In this document: positions 38,325-49,140 of the stretch, one piece after another
Layout of the letters: every line of letters begins with the position of its first letter
Numbering within the stretch: position 1 is the stretch's first letter
DNA from: Thioalkalivibrio paradoxus ARh 1
Lineage (GTDB): Bacteria > Pseudomonadota > Gammaproteobacteria > Ectothiorhodospirales > Ectothiorhodospiraceae
Direction: 5' to 3'
Assembly: GCF_000227685.2 (NCBI RefSeq)
Contig: NZ_CP007029.1
Span: forward strand, 2,764,501-2,828,500
Length of the DNA stretch: 64,000 nucleotides
The notes under the pieces: model-generated
Database searches by the model: none
Seen by the model: the letters and a program-made list of their open reading frames with translations, nothing else
Told to the model about the DNA's origin: nothing
Made by a program: the position numbers and the translations under genes

Positions 38325-40706
38325 TCAGGCCCGGGCCAAGGTGACCGGGGTTCCGGGCACATCGAGATCGGCGAGCGCGGGGTTGCCCGCCACGGTCACC
38401 GCGACCCCGACCGGGACCGTCTCGTCATGCACCAGCGTGAGTTCCGCGTCGCGACGTCCCTGGCGCAGGCGCACCCGGGCGCCGTCGGCGTGGGCGCCCG
38501 CCGATTGCGGATGGATGCGAACCGTCGCCGCGCGCCGGCCCTCGGGCGCATCCTGCAGCGGCCCGGCCCGGCGCACCAGCGGATCGCAGGAATGGAGCCC
38601 CTGCACCTGCATCCGCACCAGCCCGGAGGCGGAATCGGGCACTTCGGCCTGCGCCAGGCGCAGGTCGACCTGGTTGCTGAATGCCGCGTCGGGCAACTGC
38701 GCCTTCACCGCGTCGCGCACCGCGCGCGAATCGAGGTAGTCGATCCCGCTCACGTTCAGGAGATTGCCGAGTACGCGCCAGGCTTTCCAGCCCGGGCGGA
38801 CATCGCCGGGTGCGGTCGCGACCGCCCGGAAACTCTGCCAGCGCCCCTCCGCGTTGACCAGGGTGCCCGAGGTCTCGAACGCGGTCGCGACCGGCAGCAG
38901 CACGTCGGCGACCTCCTCCAGTGCGGGGTTCGCGAACGCGTTCAGCGCGACCACCAGACGCGCGTCGCGCAGTGCGCGTCGCGCCGGCATCGGGTCCGCG
39001 AAATCGCAGTCCGGATCGATCCCGGCGAGTACGAATGCATCTCGGCCCTGAGCCAGCATGGTCCGGATGTCGGACCCGGCAGGCTCGGCGACCGCACCAC
39101 CGACCGTGCGCGTGGGCACGCAGCCGGCGAGCCAGGCGCCGGCGGCGTTGCCACCGGCCGCGAGGTAGCCCAGGCGCGCACCGGTCTGCCGGGCGATCCA
39201 CCCGGCGAGCGCCCGCAGCGTGGAGAAGGCCGGGCTGGCGATCGCATCGGCACCGAGCAACACCTGCGCCTGCTGCCCCTCGGACAGCGCGACCGCGATG
39301 CGCCGCTGCGCCTCGACCGTCGCCTCGTCCTCGGTGAAGGCCGCCGCGACGACATCGGAGAGGAGCTTCGGCAGCTTCTTGCCCTGATCCTTCAGGCGGG
39401 CCGCGACGCCGGCCAGCGCCAACACCTGGCTGCGCACATCACCCAATAACTGGGCATCGGTGGGATAGGTCAGGTCGACCCCGTGGGCATGCACCACACT
39501 GATGCGGGCCCCCTTCAGGCCGGCCTTGCGCAGCCGATGGGCCAGCATCGGCGCTTCCCGCCGCGGGTTGCAACCGACCAGCAGCACGGCGTCCGCGTGT
39601 TCCAGATCCTCGATGCTACTGCCGAGCCAGGGAAACAGCGGGGCGACGGCGTCGTCGCGGAAATCCAGCTGACCCAGCCGATGGTCGATGTCGCCGGCGC
39701 CAATGCCGCGCAATACGCTCTGCGCCAGGTAGAACTCCTCGAGGGTCAACGACGGAGACAGCAACGCCCCGATGCGCGCCGGGTCGGCCGCGCGCAGCCC
39801 GTCGGCGGCCATCGCCAATGCCTCTTCCCAGCTCGCGTCCCGCCATTCGCCGCCGACCTTGATCCGCGGCCGGGTCAGCCGGTCGGGCGCGTCCAGACCG
39901 GTGTAGCTGAAGCGGTCCCGGTCCGAGATCCAGGTCTCGTTCACCGCGTCGTTCTCGCGTGGCACCACGCGCATCACACGCCCGTTGTAGGTGTGCACGA
40001 AGAGATTCGAGCCGACGCCGTCGTGCGCCGCGATGGAGGCCGCCTGCTGGTACTCCCAGGCGCGGGCGCGGTAGCGCGACGGCTTTGCCGTCAGCGCGCC
40101 GACCGGGCACAGGTCGATCACGTTGCCGGAGAGTTCATGGCTCACAGTGTGCTCGACATAGGTGCCGATGCGCATCTGCTCGCCGCGTCCGGTGGCGCCC
40201 AGTTCGCGCACACCGGCGATTTCCTCGGCGAAGCGCACGCAGCGGGTGCAGTGGATGCACCGCGTCATCTCGGTCTCGATCAGCGGCCCGATGTCCCGGT
40301 CGTGCACGACCCGCTTCGCCTCGGTATAGCGGGACACGCTCTCGCCATACCCCATCGCGACATCCTGCAGCTCGCACTCGCCACCCTGATCGCAGATCGG
40401 GCAGTCCAGCGGGTGGTTGATCAGCAGGAATTCCATCGTGCCCTTCTGCGCCGCCAGCGCCAGCGGTGAGCGCGTGTAGACCTTCATCCCTTCCATCACC
40501 GGGGTCGCGCAGGCCGGGAGCGGCTTCGGCGCCTTTTCCACCTCGACCAGGCACATCCGGCAGTTCGCCGCCACCGACAGCTTCCTGTGGTAGCAGAACC
40601 GCGGTATGCGGATGTTCGCGTCGTCGGCGACGTCGATCAGCATCGTGCCCTTCGGCGCCTGCAGCGTCTGTCCGTCGATCTCGAAGGTGACCAGATCCTG
40701 ACTCAT
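38325..40706 (-). CDS. nuoG: NADH-quinone oxidoreductase subunit G
   Basis: The 793-residue subunit carries the N-terminal [2Fe-2S] cluster (Cys38, 49, 52, 66), the His/Cys-ligated cluster in [14 protein letters not shown] (His98, Cys102, 105, 111), a further [4Fe-4S] cluster ([13 protein letters not shown]) and a molybdopterin-oxidoreductase-like domain that has lost its cofactor role. It is shorter than the E. coli protein (about 908) but typical of many proteobacteria. The ATG at 40706 has AGGAAA upstream. Confidence 0.95.
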   Translation of the reverse strand: MSQDLVTFEIDGQTLQAPKGTMLIDVADDANIRIPRFCYHRKLSVAANCRMCLVEVEKAPKPLPACATPVMEGMKVYTRSPLALAAQKGTMEFLLINHPLDCPICDQGGECELQDVAMGYGESVSRYTEAKRVVHDRDIGPLIETEMTRCIHCTRCVRFAEEIAGVRELGATGRGEQMRIGTYVEHTVSHELSGNVIDLCPVGALTAKPSRYRARAWEYQQAASIAAHDGVGSNLFVHTYNGRVMRVVPRENDAVNETWISDRDRFSYTGLDAPDRLTRPRIKVGGEWRDASWEEALAMAADGLRAADPARIGALLSPSLTLEEFYLAQSVLRGIGAGDIDHRLGQLDFRDDAVAPLFPWLGSSIEDLEHADAVLLVGCNPRREAPMLAHRLRKAGLKGARISVVHAHGVDLTYPTDAQLLGDVRSQVLALAGVAARLKDQGKKLPKLLSDVVAAAFTEDEATVEAQRRIAVALSEGQQAQVLLGADAIASPAFSTLRALAGWIARQTGARLGYLAAGGNAAGAWLAGCVPTRTVGGAVAEPAGSDIRTMLAQGRDAFVLAGIDPDCDFADPMPARRALRDARLVVALNAFANPALEEVADVLLPVATAFETSGTLVNAEGRWQSFRAVATAPGDVRPGWKAWRVLGNLLNVSGIDYLDSRAVRDAVKAQLPDAAFSNQVDLRLAQAEVPDSASGLVRMQVQGLHSCDPLVRRAGPLQDAPEGRRAATVRIHPQSAGAHADGARVRLRQGRRDAELTLVHDETVPVGVAVTVAGNPALADLDVPGTPVTLARA

Positions 40707-40729
40707 AAGGGTTTCCTGCACCGGGGCAA

Positions 40730-42010
40730 TCAGGCGGCCTGCGCGACCAGGCTCTTGCCGTGCTCAATGTAGTGGGCGAACTCGTGGCGGTAATGCTTGA
40801 TGAAACTGCGCACCGGCATCGCCGCCGCGTCGCCGAGAGCGCAGATCGTGCGCCCCTCGATCTTGCTCGCGACATCGTCGAGCCGCTCCAGGTCTTCCGG
40901 GCGTCCCCGGCCTTCGACGATGCGGGTGAGCATCCGGTACATCCAGCCGGTACCCTCGCGGCAGGGCGTGCACTGGCCGCACGACTCGGAGAAATAAAAG
41001 CGCGAGATCCGCTGCAGCACGCGGACCATGTCGGTCGTCTCGTCCATCACGATCACGGCACCGGAACCCAGCATGGAACCGGCCTTCGCGATCGAGTCGT
41101 AATCCATGTTCGCCTGCATCATCGCATCACCGGGCACCACCGGCACCGACGAGCCGCCCGGAATCACGGCCTTCAGCCGGCGCCCGTCGAGCACGCCACC
41201 GGCGAGTTCCAGCAGTTCGCTGAACGGCGTTCCGAGCGGCACCTCGTAGTTGCCCGGCCGGTTCACATGGCCCGAAACCGAGAACAGCTTCTCGCCACCG
41301 GACTTGGGCACGCCCAGCTCGGCGAACCAGTCGCCGCCGTTGCGGATGATCGACGGGATCGAAGCCAGCGACTCGGTGTTGTTGATCGTCGTGGGATGCC
41401 CGTACAGCCCGTAGTTGGCCGGAAACGGCGGCTTGAACCGCGGCTGACCCTTCTTGCCTTCCAGCGATTCGAGCAGCGCGGTTTCCTCGCCGCAGATATA
41501 GGCACCGGCACCGAGGCTGCCGTAGAGGTCGAAGTCGACGCCGGAGCCGAGAATGTCCCGGCCCAGGAAGCCCTGGTCGTAGGCTTCCTTCAGCGCATCC
41601 GCAAAGCGTCGGTAGACCTCGTCCATGAACTCGCCGCGCATGTAGTTGTAGCCCACCGTTGCCCCGATCGCGTAGCCGGCGATCGCCATGCCCTCGATCA
41701 ATGCATGCGGGTTGAAACGCAGGATGTCGCGGTCCTTGCAGGTACCGGGCTCGGACTCGTCGGAATTGCAGACGATGTACTTCTGCCCCGGCGTGTTGCG
41801 CGGCATGAAACTCCACTTCAGGCCGGTCGGGAAGCCGGCGCCGCCGCGGCCGCGCAGGTTCGACTTCTTGACCTCCTCGATCACGTCCTCGGGCGGCATC
41901 CGCTCCCCGAAGACCTTCTTCAGCGCCTGGTAGCCGCCGACGCTCAGGTAGGAATCCAGCGACCAGGGCGTGTCGAGTTCGCGGGTCGCGAAACAGATCC
42001 GGTTGGCCAT
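40730..42010 (-). CDS. nuoF: NADH-quinone oxidoreductase subunit F
   Basis: The 426-residue NADH-oxidising subunit has the glycine-rich NADH/FMN loop [15 protein letters not shown], the FMN region [20 protein letters not shown] and the [4Fe-4S] N3 ligands in [12 protein letters not shown] plus a downstream Cys. It forms the tip of the hydrophilic arm with NuoE and NuoG. It begins three bases after the nuoE stop. Confidence 0.96.
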   Translation of the reverse strand: MANRICFATRELDTPWSLDSYLSVGGYQALKKVFGERMPPEDVIEEVKKSNLRGRGGAGFPTGLKWSFMPRNTPGQKYIVCNSDESEPGTCKDRDILRFNPHALIEGMAIAGYAIGATVGYNYMRGEFMDEVYRRFADALKEAYDQGFLGRDILGSGVDFDLYGSLGAGAYICGEETALLESLEGKKGQPRFKPPFPANYGLYGHPTTINNTESLASIPSIIRNGGDWFAELGVPKSGGEKLFSVSGHVNRPGNYEVPLGTPFSELLELAGGVLDGRRLKAVIPGGSSVPVVPGDAMMQANMDYDSIAKAGSMLGSGAVIVMDETTDMVRVLQRISRFYFSESCGQCTPCREGTGWMYRMLTRIVEGRGRPEDLERLDDVASKIEGRTICALGDAAAMPVRSFIKHYRHEFAHYIEHGKSLVAQAA

Positions 42011-42013
42011 GAT

Positions 42014-42517
42014 TCAGGACTCCAGCCGGGCGAGGATCTCGTCCACGCGCTCGGGCGTCAGATTCTCGTAGTACACGTGATCGACCTGCATCATCGGGGC
42101 GCCGCAGCAGGCCGCGAGGCACTCCTCCTCGCGCTTCAGGTAGAACTTGCCGTCAGGGGTCGACTCGCCAAGACGGATCCCGAGCTTGCGTTCCAGATGT
42201 TCGACGATGGCATCGGAGCCGCGGAGCATGCAGGAGACGTTGCTGCAGACCGCGATGGTATGGCGGCCCACCGGTTCGAGTTCGAACATCGAGTAGAACG
42301 ACGCGGCCTCGTAGACGTCCATTTCCGGAATGCGCAGGTACTGCGCGACCGCGTCCATCACCTCGGTGCTCAGATAGCCGTGCTCGTGCTGCGCCGCGCG
42401 CAACGCGCCGAGCACCGCCGAACGGCGCTGGTCATCCGGATAGCGCGCCAGCCAGTCGTCGATCTCCGCACGCAGGTGCTGGCTGAGCACCGGCGCGTTC
42501 TGCTCCTTCGCCGCCAT
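42014..42517 (-). CDS. nuoE: NADH-quinone oxidoreductase subunit E
   Basis: The 167-residue thioredoxin-fold subunit binds the off-path [2Fe-2S] cluster N1a with Cys91, Cys96, Cys133 and Cys137. The start (MAAKEQN) at 42517 shares one base with the nuoD stop codon, so translation is coupled. A longer open frame in the same phase runs inside nuoD and is discarded. Confidence 0.95.
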   Translation of the reverse strand: MAAKEQNAPVLSQHLRAEIDDWLARYPDDQRRSAVLGALRAAQHEHGYLSTEVMDAVAQYLRIPEMDVYEAASFYSMFELEPVGRHTIAVCSNVSCMLRGSDAIVEHLERKLGIRLGESTPDGKFYLKREEECLAACCGAPMMQVDHVYYENLTPERVDEILARLES

Positions 42518-43770
42518 CAGCGGTCCACCTCCCCGAAGACGATATCCTGCGTGCCGATGATCGCCACCACATCGGCGAGCATGTGCCCGCGCGCCATCTC
42601 GTCGAGCGCCGACAGATGGACAAAGCCCGGTGCGCGGACCTTCAGCCGGTAGGGCTTGTTGGCGCCGTCGGAGACCAGATAGACGCCGAACTCCCCCTTC
42701 GGATGCTCGACCGCGGCATAGACCTCGCCTTCCGGCAGGCAGAAACCCTCGGTGAACAGCTTGAAGTGGTGGATCAGCGCCTCCATGTCGGCCTTCATCT
42801 CCTCGCGCCGCGGCGGTGCGACCTTGTAGTTCTCCAGCAGCACCGGGCCGGGATTCGCACGCAGCCAGTCGATGCACTGGCGGATGATGCGGTTCGACTG
42901 GCGCATCTCCTCGATCCGGACCAGGTAGCGGTCGTAGCAGTCGCCGTTCACGCCCACCGGGATATCGAAGTCCAGCCGGTCGTAGACCTCGTAGGGCTGC
43001 TTGCGGCGCAGATCCCACTCGACGCCGGAGCCGCGCAGCATCGGCCCGGTCAGGCCCAACTGCTTCGCGCGCTCGGGGCTGACCACGCCGATGCCGACCG
43101 TGCGCTGCTTCCAGATCCGGTTGTCGGTCAGCAGCGTCTCGTACTCGTCGACGCAGCCGGGGAACCGCTCGGTAAACGACTCGATGAAATCTAGCATCGA
43201 GCCCTGGCGGTTCGCGTTCAGCGCATCGACCTCGGCCTGGGTCTTCCAGCGCGACGGCTGGTATTTCGGCATCGCGTCGGGCAGGTCGCGGGCGACGCCG
43301 CCCGGACGGTAATAGGTCGCATGCAGGCGCGCGCCGCTGACCGCCTCGTAGCAGTCCATCAGGTCTTCGCGCTCGCGGAACGCATACAGGAAGACCGTCA
43401 TCGCGCCGATATCCAGCGCGTGTGCGCCCAGCCAGAGCAGGTGGTTCAGGATCCGCGTGATCTCGTCGAACATCACCCGGATGTACTGCGCACGCAGCGG
43501 CGCCTCGATCTCGAGGAGCTTCTCCATCGCGAGCACGTAGCCGTGCTCGTTGCACATCATCGACACATAGTCGAGCCGGTCCATGTACCCGATCGACTGG
43601 TTGTAGGGCTTGCTCTCGGCGAGTTTCTCGGTGCCGCGATGCAGCAGGCCGATGTGCGGATCTGCGCGCTGCACGACCTCGCCGTCCATCTCGAGCACCA
43701 GCCGCAGCACCCCGTGCGCCGAAGGATGCTGGGGACCGAAGTTCAGCGTGAAGTTGCGGATCTCAGGCAT
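42517..43770 (-). CDS. nuoD: NADH-quinone oxidoreductase subunit D
   Basis: The 417-residue hydrogenase-derived subunit lines the quinone site. It opens [20 protein letters not shown] with the quinone-contact His, and has [12 protein letters not shown] and the C-terminal [14 protein letters not shown]. It is a separate gene from nuoC here, not fused as in E. coli; the two overlap by eight bases. Confidence 0.96.
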   Translation of the reverse strand: MPEIRNFTLNFGPQHPSAHGVLRLVLEMDGEVVQRADPHIGLLHRGTEKLAESKPYNQSIGYMDRLDYVSMMCNEHGYVLAMEKLLEIEAPLRAQYIRVMFDEITRILNHLLWLGAHALDIGAMTVFLYAFREREDLMDCYEAVSGARLHATYYRPGGVARDLPDAMPKYQPSRWKTQAEVDALNANRQGSMLDFIESFTERFPGCVDEYETLLTDNRIWKQRTVGIGVVSPERAKQLGLTGPMLRGSGVEWDLRRKQPYEVYDRLDFDIPVGVNGDCYDRYLVRIEEMRQSNRIIRQCIDWLRANPGPVLLENYKVAPPRREEMKADMEALIHHFKLFTEGFCLPEGEVYAAVEHPKGEFGVYLVSDGANKPYRLKVRAPGFVHLSALDEMARGHMLADVVAIIGTQDIVFGEVDR

Positions 43771-44479
43771 TGCGTTCGTCTCCGGCCTGCTCGTCGTCCG
43801 CGTAGCGGTGGTCGTCGCGAATCACCTTCGGCACCAGTACCCGCGGTTCGATCGACACCGGCTGGTAGATCACCCGCCGCTGTTCGGGGTCGTAGCGCAT
43901 CTCGACATGGCCGATCAGCGGGAAATCCTTGCGGAACGGGTGGCCGACGAAACCGTAGTCGGTCAGGATCCGGCGCAAGTCCGGGTGGCCCGCGAACAGG
44001 ATGCCGAACAGGTCGAAGGCCTCGCGCTCGAACCAGTTCGCCGACGCCCAGACCTCGGTGACCGAGTCGATCGCGGGGAAGTCGTCGTCCGACAAAAACG
44101 CGCGCACGCGCAGCCGGCGGTTGTGCGCGATCGACAGCAGGTGCACCGCCACCGCGAAACGCGGCCCTTCCCGACCGGAGTCTTCCGGAGCGTCGTCGAA
44201 CGTGAACCGCCCGGAGGTCGCGGGCGAGACCCCGCGCGAAAAGCCTTGGCGGGAGGCTGCCTCGGTCGACCATTCGGTGCGCCCGTACTCGAGGTAGTCG
44301 ACCCCGCAAAGATCCACGAGCATGTCGAACGCAAGCTCCGGATGCTCACGCAACCGCTGTGCGACGGCCTTCCATTGCTCGGCCGCGACCTCGATCGTGA
44401 CCTCGCCATGACCGACCTGTACCCGCTGCGGCTCACACTCGGCGCGCAGGACATCGATCCAGTTGTTGCTTTCGGACAT
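43763..44479 (-). CDS. nuoC: NADH-quinone oxidoreductase subunit C
   Basis: The 238-residue 30-kDa-type subunit shows the signature [20 protein letters not shown] and the C-terminal [20 protein letters not shown] polar insertion of about 25 residues (around 75-100) precedes the first beta-sheet block. The ATG at 44479 has GGGGAAG upstream; the frame before it overlaps nuoB. Confidence 0.94.
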   Translation of the reverse strand: MSESNNWIDVLRAECEPQRVQVGHGEVTIEVAAEQWKAVAQRLREHPELAFDMLVDLCGVDYLEYGRTEWSTEAASRQGFSRGVSPATSGRFTFDDAPEDSGREGPRFAVAVHLLSIAHNRRLRVRAFLSDDDFPAIDSVTEVWASANWFEREAFDLFGILFAGHPDLRRILTDYGFVGHPFRKDFPLIGHVEMRYDPEQRRVIYQPVSIEPRVLVPKVIRDDHRYADDEQAGDERNA

Positions 44480-44495
44480 CGGCTTCCCCAGCAGA

Positions 44496-44972
44496 TCAGC
44501 GGGCAATGGTGTTGGTGCGGCGGATCTTGTTCTGCAGCTGGATGATCCCGTACAGCAGCGCCTCCGCGGTCGGCGGACACCCGGGGACATAGACGTCCAC
44601 CGGAACGATGCGGTCGCAGCCGCGCACGACTGCGTAGGAATAGTGGTAGTAGCCGCCGCCGTTCGCGCAGGAGCCCATCGAGATCACCCAGCGCGGCTCG
44701 GCCATCTGGTCGTAGACCTTGCGCAGCGCCGGGGCCATCTTGTTCACCAGTGTGCCGGCGACGATCATCACGTCCGACTGCCGGGGACTCGGCCGGAACA
44801 CGATCCCGAAGCGATCGAGGTCATAGCGGGCCGCCCCGGCATGCATCATCTCGACCGCGCAGCACGCCAGCCCGAACGTCATCGGCCACATCGACCCGGT
44901 GCGCGCCCAGTTGATCAGCTTGTCGGCCGAGGTGGTGACGAAGCCTTTCTCGAGAACGCCTTCTATTCCCAT
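44496..44972 (-). CDS. nuoB: NADH-quinone oxidoreductase subunit B
   Basis: The 158-residue subunit binds the terminal cluster N2 through the tandem cysteines Cys37-Cys38, Cys102 and Cys132 ([29 protein letters not shown]). It passes electrons to quinone. The start at 44972 ([11 protein letters not shown]) overlaps the end of nuoA by 10 bases, indicating coupling. Confidence 0.96.
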   Translation of the reverse strand: MGIEGVLEKGFVTTSADKLINWARTGSMWPMTFGLACCAVEMMHAGAARYDLDRFGIVFRPSPRQSDVMIVAGTLVNKMAPALRKVYDQMAEPRWVISMGSCANGGGYYHYSYAVVRGCDRIVPVDVYVPGCPPTAEALLYGIIQLQNKIRRTNTIAR

Positions 44973-45319
44973 TCCAGAGCTCCCTTCTTCCACTCGTAGA
45001 TGAAGCCGATCACCAGAATGATCAGGAACAGCGCCATCGCCAGCAGTCCGAACAACCCGATGTCGCCGAGCGCGACCGCCCAGGGAAACAGAAACGCGAT
45101 TTCCAGATCGAAGATGATGAACAGGATCGCGACCAGGTAGAAGCGGACGTCGAATTTCAGCCGCGAGTCCTCGAAGGCCTCGAAGCCGCATTCGTAGGGG
45201 GAATCCTTTGCCGCATCCGGCTTGCGCGGGCCGATCGCCATGCCCAGCGCCAGCGGCACGAGACCTGCCACGGCGCCAACCACGAGAAAGATCAGTATCG
45301 GCAGGTAGCCTTCCAGCAT
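44963..45319 (-). CDS. nuoA: NADH-quinone oxidoreductase subunit A
   Basis: The 118-residue, three-helix subunit contains the conserved loop [20 protein letters not shown], whose Cys is exposed in the quinone-site region, and [20 protein letters not shown]. The ATG at 45319 is preceded by GGGAG. It is first in the nuoA-N operon, about 130 bases from the predicted transcription start. Confidence 0.95.
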   Translation of the reverse strand: MLEGYLPILIFLVVGAVAGLVPLALGMAIGPRKPDAAKDSPYECGFEAFEDSRLKFDVRFYLVAILFIIFDLEIAFLFPWAVALGDIGLFGLLAMALFLIILVIGFIYEWKKGALEWE

Positions 45320-45457
45320 TCTCTTCTCCCGAACGCAGCCCGGGGGCAGGTTCTCTGTGCGGGCGCGGATCGGACGCGTCGCGCGAGGCGTGTGTGCTGG
45401 GTGAGATCCGGTGCGGCCCGGGCCCTGTCCGGACCCGACCGCTCCCACCGGGCTGGC

Positions 45458-45487
45458 AGTCTAGGGGAAGCCCGGAAACGGTGTCAA
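45458..45487 (-). promoter_or_regulatory. Sigma-70 promoter of the nuo operon
   Basis: On the minus strand a perfect TTGACA (45482-45487) and TAGACT (45458-45463) are spaced by 18 bp. The start near 45451 gives a leader of about 130 bases before nuoA. Confidence 0.65.
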
Positions 45488-45528
45488 GCGATCACAACAC
45501 CGTAAACTATTGAAATTAAAGCGATGAG

Positions 45529-45567
45529 GCATCGGACCCGGCAACGCTGGTCGGCCGGATCCGATGC
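45529..45567 (-). terminator. Hairpin after tRNA-Leu
   Basis: GCATCGGATCCGG pairs with CCGGGTCCGATGC (one G-U) on the minus strand around a 13-base loop, eight bases after the tRNA CCA end. A mixed T-rich stretch follows only weakly, so it is a terminator or a tRNA-processing hairpin just ahead of the nuo promoter. Confidence 0.5.
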
Positions 45568-45574
45568 CGACAAT

Positions 45575-45659
45575 TGGTGCAGATGGTGGGACTCGAACCC
45601 ACACGGCTTGCGCCACTACCCCCTCAAGATAGCGTGTCTACCAATTCCACCACATCTGC
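45575..45659 (-). tRNA. tRNA-Leu (anticodon GAG)
   Basis: The 85-nt class II tRNA has a 7-bp acceptor stem (GCAGATG / CATCTGC), discriminator A, encoded CCA, the anticodon GAG in CTTGAGG, and a long variable arm. It lies between secG and nuoA, the place of leuU after secG in E. coli. Confidence 0.95.
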
Positions 45660-45707
45660 ATGTGCTGTAGCGGGCACTGATCCTATGTGCCCTCTTGCCG
45701 CCGCTCC

Positions 45708-46058
45708 CTAGTCGGGAATGTCGCTCGGGCGGCCCGGAATCGGCTCCATCGGCAGCGATTCGTCGAGCATCTCTTCCTGCGCAGCCTGTTCCCGCATCTG
45801 CTCGATCAGGCTGCGAGTCTCCGGCTCCGAGGCCGCCAGATACGCAAGCGACAGGCTGTTCACGAAGAATACCACTGCCAACATGGCGGTGGAACGGCTC
45901 AGGAAATTGGCCGATCCTCTGGCGCCGAACACCGTCGCCGACGCGCCACTGCCGAAGGCCGCACCGGCATCCGCTCCCTTGCCGTGCTGCATCAGCACCA
46001 GCGCGATCAGCGCCAGCGCCACCACCACCTGTATTACCAGGAGAATGCCGTAGATCAT
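45708..46058 (-). CDS. secG: Preprotein translocase subunit SecG
   Basis: The 116-residue protein has two membrane helices (about 1-20 and 55-76) around the cytoplasmic Gly-rich loop QHGKGADAGAAFGSGASATVFGARG (split across the family signature), followed by an acidic tail. SecG assists SecYE in protein export. The ATG overlaps the tpiA stop by four bases. Confidence 0.94.
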   Translation of the reverse strand: MIYGILLVIQVVVALALIALVLMQHGKGADAGAAFGSGASATVFGARGSANFLSRSTAMLAVVFFVNSLSLAYLAASEPETRSLIEQMREQAAQEEMLDESLPMEPIPGRPSDIPD

Positions 46059-46831
46059 GGGGTTCCCGGTCCTCGCGCCGCACCGGCTGCGTTGACGATC
46101 GCGACGAACGAGCCGGCATCGAGCGACGCGCCACCGATCAGTCCACCATCGATATCGGGCAGCGCGAACAGGCCCGCGGCGTTGTCGGCCTTCACGCTGC
46201 CGCCGTACAGGATCCGCAGACCCCCGGCCACCGACGAATCCCGTGCCGCGACCCGGTCACGGATGAACCGGTGCACTTCGGCGGCCTGTTCCGGCGTGGC
46301 CGTGAGCCCGGTACCGATCGCCCAGACCGGCTCGTAGGCGACCACGCCCCGCTCGAACGCAGCCACGCCGGCCTGATCCAGCACCGCATCCAGCTGCTCG
46401 GCCACCACCGCCTCGGTCTGCCCGGCCTCACGGTCGGCGAGCTGCTCGCCGACGCAGAGGATCGGTACCAGCCCCGCGGCCTGGGCTGCGATGAACTTGC
46501 GCGCCACCCAGTCGCTGTCCTCGCGCTGCCGCGCCCGGCGTTCAGAATGGCCGACGATCACGTACTCACAGCCGATTTCCTTCAGCATGCCGGCTGCGAT
46601 CTCGCCGGTGTAGGCACCCGAGGTCTCGTCGGAGCAGTCCTGGCCGCCGACCGCAATCGAGCCGCCCTGCAGCTGGGCCCGCACGTCCGGCAGATAGACC
46701 GCAGGCGGGCACACCGCGACATCGACCGCATCGCTGCCTGGAATGGCCTCTTTCAGCGCCGACAGGAGTTCCCGGTTCGACGCCATCGAACCGTTCATCT
46801 TCCAGTTCCCTGCGACCAGAGCCTTGCGCAT
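46055..46831 (-). CDS. tpiA: Triosephosphate isomerase
   Basis: The 258-residue TIM barrel interconverts dihydroxyacetone phosphate and glyceraldehyde-3-phosphate. Active-site Lys11 (GNWKMNG), His95 (VIVGHSERR) and Glu167 (VAYEPVWAIGTG) are present, as is the phosphate-gripping YGGSVKADN loop. The segment after His95 (ARQREDSDWVARK) departs from the usual QYFGETD-type loop but keeps the acidic residues. It is co-translated with secG. Confidence 0.96.
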   Translation of the reverse strand: MRKALVAGNWKMNGSMASNRELLSALKEAIPGSDAVDVAVCPPAVYLPDVRAQLQGGSIAVGGQDCSDETSGAYTGEIAAGMLKEIGCEYVIVGHSERRARQREDSDWVARKFIAAQAAGLVPILCVGEQLADREAGQTEAVVAEQLDAVLDQAGVAAFERGVVAYEPVWAIGTGLTATPEQAAEVHRFIRDRVAARDSSVAGGLRILYGGSVKADNAAGLFALPDIDGGLIGGASLDAGSFVAIVNAAGAARGPGTP

Positions 46832-46870
46832 GCCACCAACCTTGCTGAAGCGTGAATAAGCCGCGGGATG

Positions 46871-48241
46871 TTACCGGCCGGGCGCGCCCAAATCAACCGC
46901 CCCCGCGACGAGCGCTTCGCGGATCGCGCTCGAAATCCGCTCTGCGGCGGCGACGATCTGGCCGTTGTCCTGGCCCTCCACCATTACCCGCACCAGCGGC
47001 TCGGTGCCCGAGGGACGCAGCAGCACCCGCCCGTTTTGCGCCAGCTCCGCCAGCACCTCGTCCATCGCGGCGCGCACGGGAGGCGCTTCCAACACCTCGG
47101 CGGCAGACCCTTCGACCGGAACATTGATCAGCACCTGGGGCAGTTTCTGAATCACCTGGCGCAGCTCGGACAATGGCCGTCCGGTCCGGTGAATCAGATG
47201 AGCGATGCGCAGCGCCGCGACGGTCCCATCCCCGGTCGTGGTATGGCCCAGGCAGACGATGTGGCCGGACCCCTCGCCACCCAGCTGCCAGCCGTTGCGG
47301 CGCAGCTCCTCGAGCACGTAGCGGTCCCCTACCCGGGCGCGGACGAACGGAATGCCCGCAGCACCCAACGCCAGCTCGAGCCCCAGGTTGGACATCTGCG
47401 TCCCCACCACGCCCCCGTCGAACCCGCCGTTGCCCGGATCGGTCAGCGCCAGGATTCCGAGAATCTCGTCACCGTCGACGATTTCGCCCCGCTCGTCGGC
47501 AAGGATCACGCGATCGCCGTCGCCGTCGAGCGCAACCCCCAGATCAGCGCCGCCGGCCACCACGCGCTGTGCCACCGCGTCCGGATACAGCGCGCCGCAG
47601 TCGGCGTTGATGTTGTAGCCGTCGGGACGGGTTCCAAGGGTGTCGACGTCGGCACCGAGTTCGGCGAACACCTGCGGGGTCACGTTGTAGGTCGCGCCAT
47701 GCGCGCAGTCGACCACGACCCGCAGTCCGCGCAGCTGCGACCGCGCGGGGATCGCGCTCTTGCAGAATTCGATGTACCGGCCGGCCGCATCCTTGACGCG
47801 TTCGGCCTTGCCCAGGTTGCGCGAATCGAGCTGGCCCAGCGGCCGTTCCAGGCGCTCCTCGATCGCCTGCTCCAGCGCATCGGGCAACTTGTCGCCATCG
47901 GGGGTAAAGAACTTGAAGCCGTTGTCTTCGTACGGGTTGTGCGAGGCACTGATCACCACACCCGCCGCGGCACGAAAGGTTCGCGTCAGGTACGCGACCG
48001 CAGGCGTCGGCATCGGGCCCAGCAATGCGATGTCGGTCCCGGCTGCCGACAGGCCTGCCTCGAGCGCGGACTCGAACATGTAACCGGAAACACGGGTGTC
48101 CTTGCCCACCAGCACCGGCCCGGAACTCTGCCGCCCCAGCACCTCGCCGACCGCATAGCCCAGCTGCAGCGCAAAGTCCGGCGTCATCGGCCAGCGGCCG
48201 GTGCGGCCACGAATCCCGTCGGTCCCGAAATATTTCCCCAT
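46871..48241 (-). CDS. glmM: Phosphoglucosamine mutase
   Basis: The 456-residue enzyme turns glucosamine-6-phosphate into the 1-phosphate for peptidoglycan and LPS. It opens KYFGTDGIRGR, has the phospho-serine Ser100 in ISASHNP, the metal-binding DGDGDR loop and the sugar-binding RPSGTEPLVRVM near the end. It starts three bases after the folP stop. Confidence 0.96.
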   Translation of the reverse strand: MGKYFGTDGIRGRTGRWPMTPDFALQLGYAVGEVLGRQSSGPVLVGKDTRVSGYMFESALEAGLSAAGTDIALLGPMPTPAVAYLTRTFRAAAGVVISASHNPYEDNGFKFFTPDGDKLPDALEQAIEERLERPLGQLDSRNLGKAERVKDAAGRYIEFCKSAIPARSQLRGLRVVVDCAHGATYNVTPQVFAELGADVDTLGTRPDGYNINADCGALYPDAVAQRVVAGGADLGVALDGDGDRVILADERGEIVDGDEILGILALTDPGNGGFDGGVVGTQMSNLGLELALGAAGIPFVRARVGDRYVLEELRRNGWQLGGEGSGHIVCLGHTTTGDGTVAALRIAHLIHRTGRPLSELRQVIQKLPQVLINVPVEGSAAEVLEAPPVRAAMDEVLAELAQNGRVLLRPSGTEPLVRVMVEGQDNGQIVAAAERISSAIREALVAGAVDLGAPGR

Positions 48242-48244
48242 TTG

Positions 48245-49114
48245 TCATCCCTCCCCTGTCGTCGGCGGGCCGACCGTCCGGCCCAGTGCCCGCTGCACCG
48301 CAAGCGCGTCCGCAGTCGCCGCCACATCGTGTACCCTCACGATCCGGGCGCCGTACCCTGCCGCCAGCGCGGCGGCGACCGCACTCGCGGTGACCCGACC
48401 CTCCACCGGCCGATCTCCCAGAATTGCGCCGAGCATCGACTTGCGCGAGACGCCGACCAGTACCGGGTATCCCAGCGACACCAGTTCCGCAAGCCCGCGG
48501 AACAGCGCCACGTTGTGTTCCAGCGTCTTGCCGAATCCGAACCCGGGATCGAGCACGATACGGTCGGCCGGCACGCCAAGCCCGCGCAGCGCCGATGCCC
48601 GCTCCGCCAGGAATCCGCATACCTCGCGCAGGACGTCGTCATAACGGGGTTCCCGCTGCATCGAACGGGGCGTGCCCCGCATATGCATCACGCAGATCGC
48701 TGCCGCGCTGTCCGCAGCCGCCGCCAACGCACCGGGCGCGCGCAGACCGTTCACGTCGTTGATCAGGCCGGCGCCGGCCGCGACCGCTGCACGCATCACC
48801 TCGGGCTTGCTGGTGTCGATCGACAGCGGCACCGGGAGCGCTGCGCGCAACGCGGTCAGCACCGGGATCACCCGCCGCAGTTCTTCCTCGAACGGGACCG
48901 GTTCCGAACCGGGGCGGGTGGACTCGCCGCCGACGTCGATGATGTCCGCACCGGCCTCGACCATCGCCCGGGCGTGCGCCACCGCGGCCTCCGGTTCGAG
49001 AAAGCGGCCTCCGTCGGAGAACGAGTCCGGCGTCACGTTCAGCACGCCCATGATCCGGGGGCGATCGAGACGCAGGCGCCGGCCGGAACAGTCGAGGGTC
49101 AGCGAAACAGGCAT
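48245..49114 (-). CDS. folP: Dihydropteroate synthase
   Basis: The 289-residue TIM-barrel enzyme condenses p-aminobenzoate with hydroxymethyl-dihydropterin diphosphate. MGVLNVTPDSFSDGG (22-36), DVGGESTRPGS and GVSRKSML are the substrate loops. The ATG at 49114 is preferred: the alternative GTG at 49138 lies directly against the T-run of the ftsH terminator. Neither has a clear ribosome site. It precedes glmM, the common order after ftsH. Confidence 0.93.
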   Translation of the reverse strand: MPVSLTLDCSGRRLRLDRPRIMGVLNVTPDSFSDGGRFLEPEAAVAHARAMVEAGADIIDVGGESTRPGSEPVPFEEELRRVIPVLTALRAALPVPLSIDTSKPEVMRAAVAAGAGLINDVNGLRAPGALAAAADSAAAICVMHMRGTPRSMQREPRYDDVLREVCGFLAERASALRGLGVPADRIVLDPGFGFGKTLEHNVALFRGLAELVSLGYPVLVGVSRKSMLGAILGDRPVEGRVTASAVAAALAAGYGARIVRVHDVAATADALAVQRALGRTVGPPTTGEG

Positions 49115-49140
49115 CGCGGGATGGTAATGGAAATTCACGC

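Noticed and set aside
33641-38344. A 1567-codon open frame on the plus strand across nuoL to nuoH
   Set aside because: It is antisense to clearly identified nuo genes. Its composition (runs of Arg, His, Gln, Glu) is what the complement of GC-rich membrane-protein codons gives, and it shows no domain.
49115-49138. GTG at 49138 as the folP start
   Set aside because: It sits immediately after the T-run of the ftsH terminator, leaving no room for a ribosome site, and adds eight residues not expected from the family.
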